Notes: generated from the sequence alone by a model not told the origin. 64,000 bases of DNA from Pontederia crassipes (GCA_030549335.1 CM060198.1:50962995-51026994); one strand, 5' to 3'. Positions 9,733-23,069 are shown, counted from the stretch's first letter. Made by a program: numbers and translations.

Positions 9733-11942
9733 ATGGCCCTCAAGGTGGTCTTTCTAGTACTCCCTATTCTCACGCTCTTCATGAACGGCGCCTGCGGCTC
9801 CAGGCGCAACAGGGACATGGAAGGCTCTTCTGCAAACATAGATTGGCATCGCACCGCTGCTGCATATCCCAGCTACTTTGATCTTGATGGAGAACATGGA
9901 CACACCAACAGGTTCCTGGCCCAGGTATATGGCTCTTCACACAGAGTGGTGGTTAATGTTGATGACTACGGTGCTAAAGGAGATGGAAGTAGTGATGATT
10001 CACAGGTATGGATGGAGTGATTACTAAATTGGAAATGTTATGAATTATGGTCCTTCAAGGCATTAAACTCTCGCACACATATAACGGACAAGTTGAACCA
10101 TTTTCTTATACCTCAATGCTTCCTGCAAATATTAGGCATTTGCAAAGGCGTGGAAGAATGCTTGCGCTTCATCTACTTCGGCTACTCTTCTTGTCCCGCA
10201 GAACAAGAACTATCTCCTTAAACCAGTGGCATTTTCTGGACCATGCAAGTCTGACATTTTAGTTATGGTAAGACAATATATCTTTCACATATTCTATACA
10301 GGCCCGCAGCGTTCCTATTTCAGCCACAGCAGTTAATATATGTGTGTGACGTGAGCATGTCTATGCATGGATATTAAACAGATCAAAGGCACTCTTGAAG
10401 CATCCTCCAACCGCGGAGATTGGAACAGCGTTAATTCCAGATATTGGATTCGCTTTGACAGCATCGATCACCTCACCGTTCAAGGGGGTGGAAACTTCAA
10501 TGGAAATGGAAAGATATGGTGGCAAAATTCTTGCAAGACTGATGCATCGCTAGTAAGCATTTATATATCTATTCAACCTGATGCGCTTCTTGACGTATTG
10601 TGGCATTGAACTCGACTGATGATATCTTATCTTCTGATTTCAGCCCTGCAAGGATGCTCCAACGGTATGTCAATCCGTAATGTCTCTATTTTCTTTCTTC
10701 TGGAACATTAATTCTTAAAGCTTCCTAGAAAATAAAGTAATGCGTTTCTTCTTTGTTCCGAGAAGGCCTTGCACTTCAATAAATGCACTAACTTGGTGGT
10801 GGAGAACCTGACAATACAAAATAGCCAGCAAATTCATGTTTCATTCGACGGCTGCAACAATGTGGTGGCTTCGGCCCTCTCCATCAGCGCACCTGAAACG
10901 AGCCCGAACACTGACGGAATTCACGTTACAAATACGCAGAACATACAGATAAACAATTGTGTCATCAAAACTGGTAACAATAGCTTTGCCCTAAGTAATT
11001 GAACAAGATCACATGTCACTAAATATGGGCTTCACACTCATTAATTTATATCTGTCGTAAAAACAAAATGTTAAGGCGATGACTGCATATCGATTGTTAG
11101 CGGATCAAGAAATGTGAAGGCAACAAATACTGTTTGTGGGCCAGGACATGGGATCAGGTAAATCGTGCTCCTTATGTTGTTTCGTGCACTTACTCTCCTT
11201 GTTATCGAATTAACAATGGCCATGACTTAAACAGTATTGGGAGCCTGGGAGCCCACAACTCCGCAGACTACGTCTCCGATGTGGTTGTGGACACAGCACA
11301 ACTTATTGGCACCACGAATGGAGTCCGAATTAAGACCTGGCAGGTGAAAATTTTTGAACCCTGTATCAGTTTTGCCATTCCTTTTATATCTACGCGTGAT
11401 TTTGATCGCAAGAATACTGATACTACTTGTAATTTGCCAATTTCATGTAGAGTCCAGTGCAGTCTCCTCATTAATTTGATGTTTCCTATTTCCTTGTTTT
11501 TTTTTTCCTTGAGTAGGGAGGCAGTGGATATGCAAAGAACATTACATTCAGCAATATTTCCATGCGTAATGTTCAGAATCCTATAATAATCGATCAAAAT
11601 TATTGTGACTCGAAAACACCGTGCCAACAACAGGTAAAGTACCCATTGCACTCCCTTGCAATGTTCGTGCAAAGATGGAAATAATTTTATTAATCACTTC
11701 ATGCACTTATATTGTTGTAGAAATCAGCCGTCGCAGTGAAAGATATATCATACGAGAAAATCACAGGAACAAGCGCGTCAGTATTGGCACTCAAACTCGA
11801 CTGCAGCACCAATGTGCCGTGTCAGGGGATCGTATTGAATAAAATCAATCTCGTTCAAGCAAATGGAGGTGCAACAAAAAGTTTATGCAAAAATGCATAC
11901 TGGGAAAAGGTTGGGACCGTTGTCCCCCCTCTTTCTGGTTGA
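9733..11942 (+). CDS. Polygalacturonase, copy 2 (GH28, 9 exons, in L unit U2)
   Basis: Exons: 9733-10005, 10136-10267, 10382-10552, 10644-10664, 10766-10973, 11076-11157, 11235-11343, 11517-11633, 11721-11942. All donors and acceptors and the stop match copy 1, so it reads as an intact 444-aa secreted GH28 enzyme with the NTD, GDD, GHG and RIK motifs kept. It differs from copy 1 at two residues, D148 (Y in copy 1) and A394 (T in copy 1), and is the same as copy 4 at every variable position. The T-run in front of exon 8 is one base longer than in copy 1. No LTR with a TATA box lies between copy 1 and this gene, because unit U1 carries the truncated LTR. Confidence 0.93.
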
Positions 11943-12109
11943 AGGCATGCGTGAAGGACTGACTATGAAATGCTAAACAATTATTGAGATATGTCTATAC
12001 TTGATGTAATTACGCATGTCATACAAGTATTCCAATTGCCATCTTGTAAAAAATTAGTGTGCATAAATTTGTAACAAAATTATATTTGTACATGTATGTT
12101 GAATTTATA

Positions 12110-12115
12110 AATAAA
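12110..12115 (+). terminator. Candidate poly(A) signal, gene copy 2
   Basis: AATAAA at the same distance from the stop. The bases after it read TATGATT rather than TATCATT of copies 1 and 3. Confidence 0.5.
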
Positions 12116-13638
12116 ATAATTATATGATTATTTCGAAAAAAAACTTCTACGTTGCTATCATCATGATCTCTTCATCTTTCTAATACAAGTGTGAAATACA
12201 CATAACCCAATAAAAATATTATTAAACATAGAAAGGTGCTAAGTGTGGAAGAAACAAATGGTGGTACTATTTTCTTCACACAGATGGAGAGTAATCTTCA
12301 AGAATCGCCCTTGCTATATACGATATCATTTCCATTAAATTAGCTTAATAAGTAGGCTGCTAACGGCATTGCACTCTAAAATACTACTTAAGAATATGTT
12401 ATACGCACCAATTCCTTTAATTACATCCACTATAAGGGCAACGTGGTATGGATATCCAGAAAATGTTAAGTACATATAATTCAATAAAAAAATGAAATTT
12501 ATTAGATATCTTGGACATGTCTTACAGCATATCAAGTGTCCTAATGATAAAAACATTCTTTTTTTTTAATGTATTCTTAGAAAAATATCAGCCTGAGTCG
12601 ATTCATTATCCGACTCTCTTTTCTGAAATTAAAATAAATATACAAAAAATAAGAGAAAAACATTAGTGGATGTGGATACATAATCACCGGTGTGTAGACA
12701 ACTCCTTGATCGGATCATCAACTTGTCTTCACCTTTTCGCACTTGAATTTATATTCTTGAGTGGACAATTTCGATTATAACTCGTTACATATACATTCAC
12801 TTATCCGCTTGGACCTTTTTCCTATGTCCTTATTTATTTGCCATAAAGAATTGAATGCTTTTCACAGTTGTTTTGTGTGCTTTGCATCCCACCAATACTT
12901 AATTCTCACTTTTTTCAACTAAAGAATTAAGTTTTCTAAATTTAAAATTATATACAAATTTAAAATCTTAAATCACACCTTCTTCATGGCATGACGAATC
13001 TTTCCATATAAGCCTTGAAATACCTTAGTACGAATGACTACAACCAGCTTCAACTTAAAAAAGAAATAAATGACTATCTTATATTATTGGTATGCTTTAT
13101 ACTAACGTCTCGATGAAAAAGCATCAATAACAACTTCGAGAAATTGTGCCTCAACGTTAAGAATATCCTATGATGGAGTACTCTCTATGGAAGGAGCATC
13201 CAATACAGATGGTTCATCCACACTATGAATTTCATGACATCTAAAATTATGTGGTCTTTCACTTTCTGTTCTATGAGGGGCATTTTCTTTCCCCTCACAT
13301 TTTTTCTCTTACGAAAATGAAACATCTGTGTATATGAAGTACTTCTATAACAAAACTACTTAAATAAAAATAATATTTGCATCACAATGTAATATTTTTT
13401 AATAATAATATAAACTCACCTATGTCTTTTGTTGCATCTTCTAAACCGAATGATATAAACATAACTTAGAGCTAGTTCCTAATATTATGAGGCTCTCACG
13501 AAAACGAAACATTAATACTAAAACTTTCAATCAAAATTCTATACCTACAAATGCTATTATGAATGAAAAGGCACTCACAAGAACTCAAGAGACCGAATAT
13601 GAATAATATCCTTGTCTCCATGAAAATAATTGTAAATG

Positions 13639-13656
13639 ATATATATATATATATAT
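13639..13656. repeat. AT microsatellite of the L segment (9 repeats in U2)
   Basis: Counterparts: 31219-31236 (9), 42189-42216 (14), 53163-53210 (24). Confidence 0.9.
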
Positions 13657-14059
13657 ACACTTGTCCAATATGTCTATGAAAATTAGAGCAGTTATTTTTC
13701 TGCCTCCTTGGAAGGTAGCTGAAGGCCAGACGATTCAAAGACATCGTGTGGACTCTGATCAGTATAACCTCCATTAATATTCCCCTAAATGCACCAAAAC
13801 ATCAGGTGAATATTATGATCATATATAAATTTAACATTTTAACATAGAGTGATAATTCCAAATTTTGTCACACCCAGGTCACAAAGGTTGACTTGAGGCA
13901 TTCAACAAATAAAAAAAATTCTTCTACTTCTAGATGTGGTGTCTATTCTTTGCACTTTTGAAAAATTATAATATCACCATGCCCATTGCAACGACAATGT
14001 ACATCATATTCTGATATCTATAATCTACATTTTTTCTATGATGGTCAGATAGAAGCCTT

Positions 14060-14290
14060 CATTAGCTATGTTTGGTGGTGGTTCTTCCTCTCCAAATTTA
14101 GCCCAATATCAATAATGGATTTTTATACAAATGAACTTTGATGGGGCTTGTAATCTGAAATTTTGTACTTTCACATTTAAGACCTTGGCATCTAATAGTT
14201 TCTTCACATGAGTATTGTGTTGATTGAATTTAACAATTTGTATATGAATTCCTGTGTAAGTCCTATGCGATTGGAATTAGTTTGTCAATG
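14060..14290 (-). pseudogene. Decayed CACTA (En/Spm) Tnp2 N-terminal domain, U2
   Basis: Read on the minus strand with frameshifts and stops, it gives NSNRIGLTQEF near 14250-14285, then TIRCQGLKCESTKF and KVHLYKNP, then YWAKFGEEEPPPNI near 14070-14105. The order and spacing match the transposase-associated domain at the N-terminus of plant CACTA Tnp2 proteins (strand EF, zinc-like RCxxxKC, VHLY, W..GE). At least three frame changes mean it is dead. Further along the minus strand (about 12571-12625) STQADIF could be part of another transposase frame, which is much less sure. Confidence 0.55.
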
Positions 14291-14635
14291 TTCTGAGGAA
14301 AGGTAAATTTTTGCAATAATATATATTCTTTAATTACATCTTATAGCTGAAAAGCTATAAATATAATCAGATAATATACAATATAATTATTGGTATTAAC
14401 AAAAGAATAGAGAACATTTATAATATAAATCCCAAACATGTGAAATGAGCCTCTAACAAAATTTATAGGTCACAAAAAATTAAGTTTAAATTAAACATTA
14501 ATAATATAAAATATCATCAATTAAAATAATTCCACATTTATAAATTGCATAAATTAATAAAAAATTAACTATAAAATTTTTATCAATTAATTAACTATAA
14601 TAAATTAATAGTAATTTATTAAATAAATTTGAACG

Positions 14636-15440
14636 ATGGCAACTCACGAGAGGGTCGTTAAATGGCCAAATCTGACTATTTATGGGCCAAATCTCGCAGT
14701 TCGTGGCTGGATACGACCAATAAAGGGGGCATATGCGCACCCTCGCGAGAGCCTCATCACCGTTGTTGTAAAAAAGGGTGCGCCGCCATCACTAGAGTGG
14801 AGAGAAATGGGGGAAAAGAGTTATTGTCGAACCTCATTGCCGGAGGAGAAGAATTCATCGCCAGGGTTCAATTCATTAGGTTGCACGATGTCATTGGTAG
14901 AGTTCAGGGTCATGGGTGCCGCAGGTGATTGGAGATAGGGGTAACCGAAGTTGATCGCGTGAGCAACGCTATCGTTGGATCCGAAAACCATCAGTTTTTA
15001 GTTTTCTATATGACAACTTTGTGTTTTTAGTCCAAGATCTTATTCTTAGTTAGGTCTTTACACATCCAATAAAAAATTATAAAATTACATATTTTAGTCC
15101 ATAAACTTACACACTTTAGATCCTAGTGTGTGCATGTGCACGATCGCGTGTGCCTTATATTATAAAAGAATAAAGGATGATACTTGAAGCAATATTAAAG
15201 CTTTCTTTAAGGGAGAAAAATATTAAAGCGTACGTAAGAAAAGATGGAATTGTTGTTAAGAAAAAGGGCTGCTGGTCATATGACTCAAATGCATGTTTTG
15301 GCTCCCGATCACGCGAAGGCAAGGCTGAATTAAATGGATAGTAGAGCAATGAAGGAAGAGTGGCTCCCAGGAGAAGGTTGTCCAACAGATCCAACCAAGG
15401 CAGGGCAATGTTCGAGCGTGGGCTCTAGGGACAACAGAGC
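14636..15440. other. GC-richer island in the L segment without a recognised gene
   Basis: It stands out from the AT-rich L segment. Two overlapping frames of 88 and 100 codons on the + strand stay open in all four complete L units (also 32216-32518, 43196-43498, 54190-54492), but they overlap each other, match no family I know, and their conservation follows from the recent duplication. It is most likely a fragment of a larger lost element. Confidence 0.3.
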
Positions 15441-16041
15441 ATTTATTGTGATGACTAGAAGATTTTAAAAATTCATAGCATAAACATCACAAGTCATATT
15501 GTGGCACACATATGAGACATATTAATATGTATGAACAAGTATGAGAAAACTAATACGAATTATGTTCCACATCGAGTGGAACCATGTACAGTAATTCACA
15601 TCATTTGAGATAAGTTTTCTCATCTCGGATTTATCGAGTGCCAAACTACCGCCTCATCCGAATACAATCAATTATGTGTAAACCCAACCCATCTTATCCA
15701 TTACATCGATTTAGATCTTAATCATTATTGTAATTCTTATTACCATGATATTGTCAAAACAATCATCTTATCTTTTCTTAACATCAAAAGTAGATTATTA
15801 TACATCATCGTGATAACTTGATTAAAACTAATAGTTCTTTCATATAAAAATAGTTGATATAAATTAATTTAAGCTATCTTAACAACTACTCTATTAATTG
15901 AGTCATTAACATTATAAAAATGAGATCCGTAATTCACTATTAATAACAACTTAGTGTACTTATACAAGTCATATATGGGTTAGCTAAAATATTTATCGAG
16001 GAAAATGAAAGTCTTGTCGACTAGCTGCAGCCCAATGGAAT

Positions 16042-17360
16042 TGATGCACGAAAAATCATGCATTAGTTTAGGTCATTCGATTAGTATTTTAGAATGTTTT
16101 TATGTTTAGAAAAGTGGAGTTTTGATTTGTTTTCATATAATTTTCTTTAGATTTGATTTCTACCTAAGTCTGGAAATTATTCATGGCGGAATATGAAGAA
16201 ACGTCGAAATCAAGTAAGAAAAGGCCTAAAACAACTCAGAAGACTTTCACGGCCATGACAGTTCTTTTTATGGCCGTGACAGGAAGATATTGCACACTGT
16301 TACGACCGTCATAAGGACATTTTCTACATAAATTTGGCTAAGTATTTTTCAGCCTTGATAGCTTTTTATCACGGACGGGTGACAAAGCCTTTCACAGCTG
16401 TAACGGCGGTCGGTTAAGTCATTTTAAAGCCATTTTTATGCATTTTTGGATGGAATTTTGGTTTCTTTCTTTTGAAGACGAGAAAACCTATAAAAGGAGG
16501 CGGAAGAGGGTATTAGAAAGCATCTCTGGAGCATAGTTTTAAAGTCTAGAAAGAGGAGAAGTGCAAGGGCAACAGCCAAGCGCCGCCGGAAACTCGATAG
16601 AGGATGCGCTTAAATTATGCTAGAGTTTTTGTTTTCTTTTTTCCTATATTTTTATTCCAGATTTGATGCTGTCATTCTCAAATTTATTTCCTCATTAGGG
16701 TCATCCTAATTGAACCCTATTTATGTATTAAATTCTTTGTGACATTAGTTTAATTTGAATATTTAATAGCATTGCAATTTCATGTTTAATGCTTTCTTTT
16801 GATTCCGTAATTTGTGATTTGATTGCTATATGAGAAGAAGTGAATATTTTCATAATAGTTTCTAGGATTGATCTTATTTATTGCATGCCACAAATTAAAG
16901 AAATCAAAAGAGGCCTAATTTTTGTAGTTATTAAGGTGACTTGAGAAAGTCCTTAATATTAATAAAGATTTAATGCATCTTATGTTTAATTAGATAAGTT
17001 AAAAACCGAAAGGATTAATTCATTCTAATTGTTCTCAAGATACTAGTTAAAGCTTGAAACATTAGTTAATTAATTTTGGAAATTCACTTTATTATTGATT
17101 CAATTAATTCTAAGTTGAGAAAAATTCATTACATTTAGTGATGATAATTAGGTGCTCGAATCATCAAATTATTATTTCTTCAGGTGATCATTTCCTTTAT
17201 TTTTATTATTTTCTACACCTGAAATCATACATTTTCTTAATCTCTCAATTAACAAAGTTAAAATAAAATTTAAGTTATTAACCGTCCTCATGGGAATGAT
17301 AACTCTACTCATTCACTTTATTACTTGAGCGACTAGTGTACTTGCTAGCGTTTGCTATCA
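16042..17360 (+). mobile_element. Solo-LTR-like sequence (Ty3/gypsy, Tat/Athila-like) in U2
   Basis: The sequence begins TGATGCACG and ends GCTATCA, in the TG...CA form of LTRs. It has repeated CACGGCC/GGCCGTGAC motifs in its first half (16249-16310), as often seen in LTRs of plant Tat-type elements. A TATA box (CCTATAAAAGG, TATA at 16489) marks a U3/R boundary near 16518, and the end reads like a U5 (CTTGAGCGACTAGTGTACTT). I see no gag-pol, primer-binding site or polypurine tract, so it is a solo or fragmentary LTR. No 5-bp target duplication is evident at these ends (GGAAT versus ATTCT), so the exact borders are uncertain. Confidence 0.6.
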
Positions 17361-20300
17361 ATTCTACACGCACTCGGAATCTCCAATAAGCAACAAACTG
17401 TCGCCCTTTGATTAACAACCCCTACAAGTGAAATTTAAATCAAACTTTAAAATATTTTCTAATTAAACTCTTTACCACATCATAAAGATTATTTTAAGCT
17501 ATCACATCATTCTCACCACCACAGCCATAGCAACCGCTCTCAAAATCAAATTGCAACCTCCCCCCCGCGCCAAAATGTCGAACAATCTCCAATCACCTTC
17601 CTCATCCACAATAAAAATAAAAATTACTTTAAATCATTTCACATCACTGAAATCAAACCTAAAGTGCATTTCCATTCGCTTACCAAGAATGATAGGAATC
17701 CGAAATCGACGAACCTAAAAGAAATTAACGATTAATTTTTATAAGGACTAAAATTTGATCAATTTCTCCTTCCTATGTGCACCTACCAAAACGTGGTGAT
17801 GAGCTCGATCGGAGCTCGCCGTCGAACTCGTAAGAAAAGTCGTCGGACATATCACCGGAAAACCTTCAATCTGGACTACCTTTACATATGATTGTGCCAA
17901 AAATCTTACAAAAGTTCAACCAATAATGAATGAATAGTCTCTTTAATCAATGGCCAACGCACCTTTGGAAGAATCGGCATGAATTGGAGGTCGAACGGTG
18001 GCCAGCGGCGAAGTCCCTTTCTTGGTGTTGACCCTTCATTCTTCATTTCTAGTGCGCCGATCTTCGCCTAGCCCATGTCAAAATGCTTGTGTCATCATCC
18101 TCTTTCCGTCGGTACCTCTCATTCGAAAAACGATGACCAAACGACAATAATGGGTCGCCGAAAGGGGAAGGCTGTTGTTGGTTGAGTGGTCGTCGCGTGC
18201 GTGCGGTGGAAGGAGGAGGAGAGGAGAGGACTCTTCTCGCTCCACCTTTTTAGTCCACCATGGCATATTCTTTTCTTTTTTTTCTTGCAAAAGACCATAA
18301 TGTCGTAAACTTTTAAACTAATTCCCAACGCTGAAAAACCCGACCAAGGACCCAAATTGTCCAACGGGCCAAGACGGATTGGGCTGAACCGAATAGTTTG
18401 ACCGGATAATATAAATTACTAAAAATAATAATGAGTTAAATAAATAAATTATTGAAAATATTGTTAACATATAATATCTTATTTAGAAAAATAAAAAATA
18501 TAATATAATGAAGTAATAAAATAATTCATATCAAATAATATAATAAAATAAGCATAGATTAAATCATCAATCAAATATTTTCTAAATAAGAAAATTTTTT
18601 TTAGGTAATTATAAATCAATAAAAATCATCGACGAAATTATATATATATATATATGATTATAGAAGAAGTTGACATAATTTTAGGCATATATACATAATA
18701 TACAATATGTCTAAAAAGTTTTAATAATTTTTTTATGTTTTAATTTTTTTACATTTTATGACTCGACCCGATCGGGTCGTCGAAATCCGCCGAGTCGGGA
18801 TTGGGTTTGACACCATATGGGTGGATTTTGGACGACTCGGTTTTACAACACTATTAATTCCACCTTTTTCTTTCTTTTAAAAAGGTCATTACATCAGCGA
18901 CTTGTTTACCATCGCAAGTAATGAAGAAGATGAAGCTCTTGAAAAATATTTTTTTGGTCGACCTGAATCTATGTAAGCTCTTCGGTGTTCGAGAATAACA
19001 ACGTCCGATTAAGTATTTGGAGTCGAAAAGATAGAGCCGTAATATTATTACGGTGATGACTTCAATACTTGAACTCGAAACTATTAACACCCGTCGTGGA
19101 ATCAATTGAGCCAACCAACGTTTGGTTCTAGAAGAATCAAAATAAGTGATGATGGGTACTGAAGAATACTGCAGTACCCATGCACGGCAGTAGACTAGAT
19201 GGCTCGAACCAATTTGGTGTACATATCATGTTTGGCAAATGCTTGCATGCACGCAGCCCAGTATCATCAAATGAAGTACACACGTGTATATCAACACATC
19301 AAAGGCTGGATCATCCGATATATCCAAAAGGAAAGAGAATGCACGTTGCATGGTTTAATTAATTAGAAGCACGTGCTCATGCATTCATGCATCGTATCTA
19401 GTTGATTGGGTGCACATATGGCATATCGTTAATTAAATCGCAAATGTAACATATGTCTTTTGTGGATTTATTTCCACAGTTTACTCCATCATTCATGCAT
19501 TCTTGATGCTCTATTAATTTGTTCGCCGTCAGGTGTGTTCGACCGAAGACAAAGCTACTTCTTTCACAAAAAGAAAATAAACAATACACTCAATAACTTT
19601 GACTTTTGAAAGTTTAGGAGGCGGCTCCACCATGACAGGTTTCTGATCCTGGCTAACTGCCGAGTCAAACACGCAAGGTGCCTCCTTTTGCATGGATCGA
19701 ACTGTGTAAAACCGTTGATCGAATAATAGTTAAACCGTTGGGGGCTAATTTTCCAATATTCAAATTCGAATATGTTAGAATTTATCTCCGCATTCTGAAC
19801 CCCCGGTCATTAGCTAATTAATTTAGTTCGAGGGATCAGAAAGGTGGGAGCATAAAATTTACACGACAATAATGTGACAAAATTGAGAAACACTTTGTTA
19901 ACGTCCGCACAATCTTCTGAGTTTGAAATAATACAATGTACAAGCTAACTCGCAAAGATAAGAACAATCTTTCACCAAATTTCTGACATACGAAGAATTT
20001 TGTGATGAGCTAGAGCTATTACTCATATTTTGACTAATTCCATTCTATGAACAGCACTGTCACGCGCGGAAGGAATAGAATTCACGTCTATAAATTTGTT
20101 TTTCTTCGGGGTGGTAGCAGCATTCTAGACTATATGTAAATGTGAGATGATAGAAGAAAAAACGTCAAACCCAGTTACCATTTTTGGAAGTGCAGTGTGT
20201 TTTCGATGGGCGCCCTAAAACAATTTTTACGTCCAGACATGAGCAGTACGATCAGATATCTGCGACATATGGAATAATCCTAGATTACATACTGCGTGTG

Positions 20301-20572
20301 GAGTGTGGGCCCTTACGTTATTAGCAAGTTAGATAGATAGAGATAAGAGATGGGAGATCAGAGAGAGAGAGAGAGACGTACGGCCGCCACTTTAACGAGA
20401 GGACGCACATGTCTAGATTCACCGCGACATGCTAGCTAGATGCAAATGCACGCATGCATGCAACCTTACAGATGAACGGCATGGCATGCCTAACTGGATG
20501 TTCCTGTAAACTTCTCTTCCTCTCTTTCTCCCTCATCTCCAGGCAGCAAGCAACCTCCTCATCGTATTCGTT

Positions 20573-20581
20573 TATATATAG
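20573..20581 (+). promoter_or_regulatory. TATA box, gene copy 3
   Basis: Identical to copy 1. Confidence 0.7.
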
Positions 20582-20693
20582 CTGCGGTTCCCTTGCACCC
20601 TAACAATCAGTATCACAGCTAGCTATTGCAATTACCAAAAGCTCACATTCTACTCCTAGTTTTAGCATTCGATCAAGTCATCATCGCCTAGAA

Positions 20694-22902
20694 ATGGCCC
20701 TCAAGGTGGTCTTTCTAGTACTCCCTATTCTCACGCTCTTCATGAACGGCGCCTGCGGCTCCAGGCGCAACAGGGACATGGAAGGCTCTTCTGCAAACAT
20801 AGATTGGCATCGCACCGCTGCTGCATATCCCAGCTACTTTGATCTTGATGGAGAACATGGACACACCAACAGGTTCCTGGCCCAGGTATATGGCTCTTCA
20901 CACAGAGTGGTGGTTAATGTTGATGACTACGGTGCTAAAGGAGATGGAAGTAGTGATGATTCACAGGTATGGATGGAGTGATTACTAAATTGGAAATGTT
21001 ATGAATTATGGTCCTTCAAGGCATTAAACTCTCGCACACATATAACGGACAAGTTGAACCATTTTCTTATACCTCAATGCTTCCTGCAAATATTAGGCAT
21101 TTGCAAAGGCGTGGAAGAATGCTTGCGCTTCATCTACTTCGGCTACTCTTCTTGTCCCGCAGAACAAGAACTATCTCCTTAAACCAGTGGCATTTTCTGG
21201 ACCATGCAAGTCTGACATTTTAGTTATGGTAAGACAATATATCTTTCACATATTCTATACAGGCCCGCAGCGTTCCTATTTCAGCCACAGCAGTTAATAT
21301 ATGTGTGTGACGTGAGCATGTCTATGCATGGATATTAAACAGATCAAAGGCACTCTTGAAGCATCCTCCAACCGCGGATATTGGAACAGCGTTAATTCCA
21401 GATATTGGATTCGCTTTGACAGCATCGATCACCTCACCGTTCAAGGGGGTGGAAACTTCAATGGAAATGGAAAGATATGGTGGCAAAATTCTTGCAAGAC
21501 TGATGCATCGCTAGTAAGCATTTATATATCTATTCAACCTGATGCGCTTCTTGACGTATTGTGGCATTGAACTCGACTGATGATATCTTATCTTCTGATT
21601 TCAGCCCTGCAAGGATGCTCCAACGGTATGTCAATCCGTAATGTCTCTATTTTCTTTCTTCTGGAACATTAATTCTTAAAGCTTCCTAGAAAATAAAGTA
21701 ATGCGTTTCTTCTTTGTTCCGAGAAGGCCTTGCACTTCAATAAATGCACTAACTTGGTGGTGGAGAACCTGACAATACAAAATAGCCAGCAAATTCATGT
21801 TTCATTCGACGGCTGCAACAATGTGGTGGCTTCGGCCCTCTCCATCAGCGCACCTGAAACGAGCCCGAACACTGACGGAATTCACGTTACAAATACGCAG
21901 AACATACAGATAAACAATTGTGTCATCAAAACTGGTAACAATAGCTTTGCCCTAAGTAATTGAACAAGATCACATGTCACTAAATATGGGCTTCACACTC
22001 ATTAATTTATATCTGTCGTAAAAACAAAATGTTAAGGCGATGACTGCATATCGATTGTTAGCGGATCAAGAAATGTGAAGGCAACAAATACTGTTTGTGG
22101 GCCAGGACATGGGATCAGGTAAATCGTGCTCCTTATGTTGTTTCGTGCACTTACTCTCCTTGTTATCGAATTAACAATGGCCATGACTTAAACAGTATTG
22201 GGAGCCTGGGAGCCCACAACTCCGCAGACTACGTCTCCGATGTGGTTGTGGACACAGCACAACTTATTGGCACCACGAATGGAGTCCGAATTAAGACCTG
22301 GCAGGTGAAAATTTTTGAACCCTGTATCAGTTTTGCCATTTCTTTTATATCTACGCGTGATTTTGATCGCAAGAATACTGATACTACTTGTAATTTGCCA
22401 ATTTCATGTAGAGTCCAGTGCAGTCTCCTCATTAATTTGATGTTTCCTATTTCCTTGTTTTTTTTTCCTTGAGTAGGGAGGCAGTGGATATGCAAAGAAC
22501 ATTACATTCAGCAATATTTCCATGCGTAATGTTCAGAATCCTATAATAATCGATCAAAATTATTGTGACTCGAAAACACCGTGCCAACAACAGGTAAAGT
22601 ACCCATTGCACTCCCTTGCAATGTTCGTGCAAAGATGGAAATAATTTTATTAATCACTTCATGCACTTATATTGTTGTAGAAATCAGCCGTCGCAGTGAA
22701 AGATATATCATACGAGAAAATCACAGGAACAAGCGCGTCAGTATTGACACTCAAACTCGACTGCAGCACCAATGTGCCGTGTCAGGGGATCGTATTGAAT
22801 AAAATCAATCTCGTTCAAGCAAATGGAGGTGCAACAAAAAGTTTATGCAAAAATGCATACTGGGAAAAGGTTGGGACCGTTGTCCCCCCTCTTTCTGGTT
22901 GA
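20694..22902 (+). CDS. Polygalacturonase, copy 3 (GH28, 9 exons, in S unit U3)
   Basis: Exons: 20694-20966, 21097-21228, 21343-21513, 21605-21625, 21727-21934, 22037-22118, 22196-22304, 22477-22593, 22681-22902. I see no coding difference from copy 1: both have Y148 and T394, and both sit in short units with the same deletion junction downstream. This makes copies 1 and 3 products of one duplication of a larger block. Upstream, an LTR with its TATA box at 16489 lies about 4.2 kb before the ATG on the same strand, which copies 2 and 4 do not have. Confidence 0.93.
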
Positions 22903-23069
22903 AGGCATGCGTGAAGGACTGACTATGAAATGCTAAACAATTATTGAGATATGTCTATACTTGATGTAATTACGCATGTCATACAAGTATTCCAATTGCC
23001 ATCTTGTAAAAAATTAGTGTGCATAAATTTGTAACAAAATTATATTTGTACATGTATGTTGAATTTATA

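Larger units (their letters stand above)
12201..16542. repeat. L-specific segment of U2 (absent from S units)
   Basis: Comparing 12191-12210 and 16535-16555 with 5567-5585 shows that S units join base 12200 directly to base 16543, with one base of shared A at the junction. The segment is AT-rich. It contains a decayed CACTA transposase domain (about 14060-14290, minus strand), a short AT microsatellite (13639-13656), GC-richer DNA of unknown origin at 14636-15440, and the first 501 bp of an LTR (from 16042). No terminal inverted repeats or target-site duplications flank the segment as a whole. Confidence 0.85.
6624..17589 (+). repeat. Tandem unit U2, long class (L)
   Basis: Same order of parts as U1, with gene copy 2, plus the 4342-bp segment 12201-16542 that S units lack, and a full-length LTR-like sequence. 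The 5' intergenic stretch 6624-9611 matches 1-2989 base for base apart from scattered substitutions and one indel (the T-run near 7630). Nothing gene-like was found in it. Confidence 0.9.

Noticed and set aside
12335-12556. 73-codon minus-strand frame in the L segment with hydrophobic stretches
   Set aside because: AT-rich chance frame; no family recognised and no promoter or codon bias to support it.
13496-13774. Minus-strand frame with a run of Tyr-Ile repeats
   Set aside because: The repeat comes from translating the AT microsatellite and changes length with it.
16042-17589. A complete LTR retrotransposon in the unit
   Set aside because: No second LTR, primer-binding site, gag-pol frame or polypurine tract is present between units; only a solo or fragmentary LTR can be supported.
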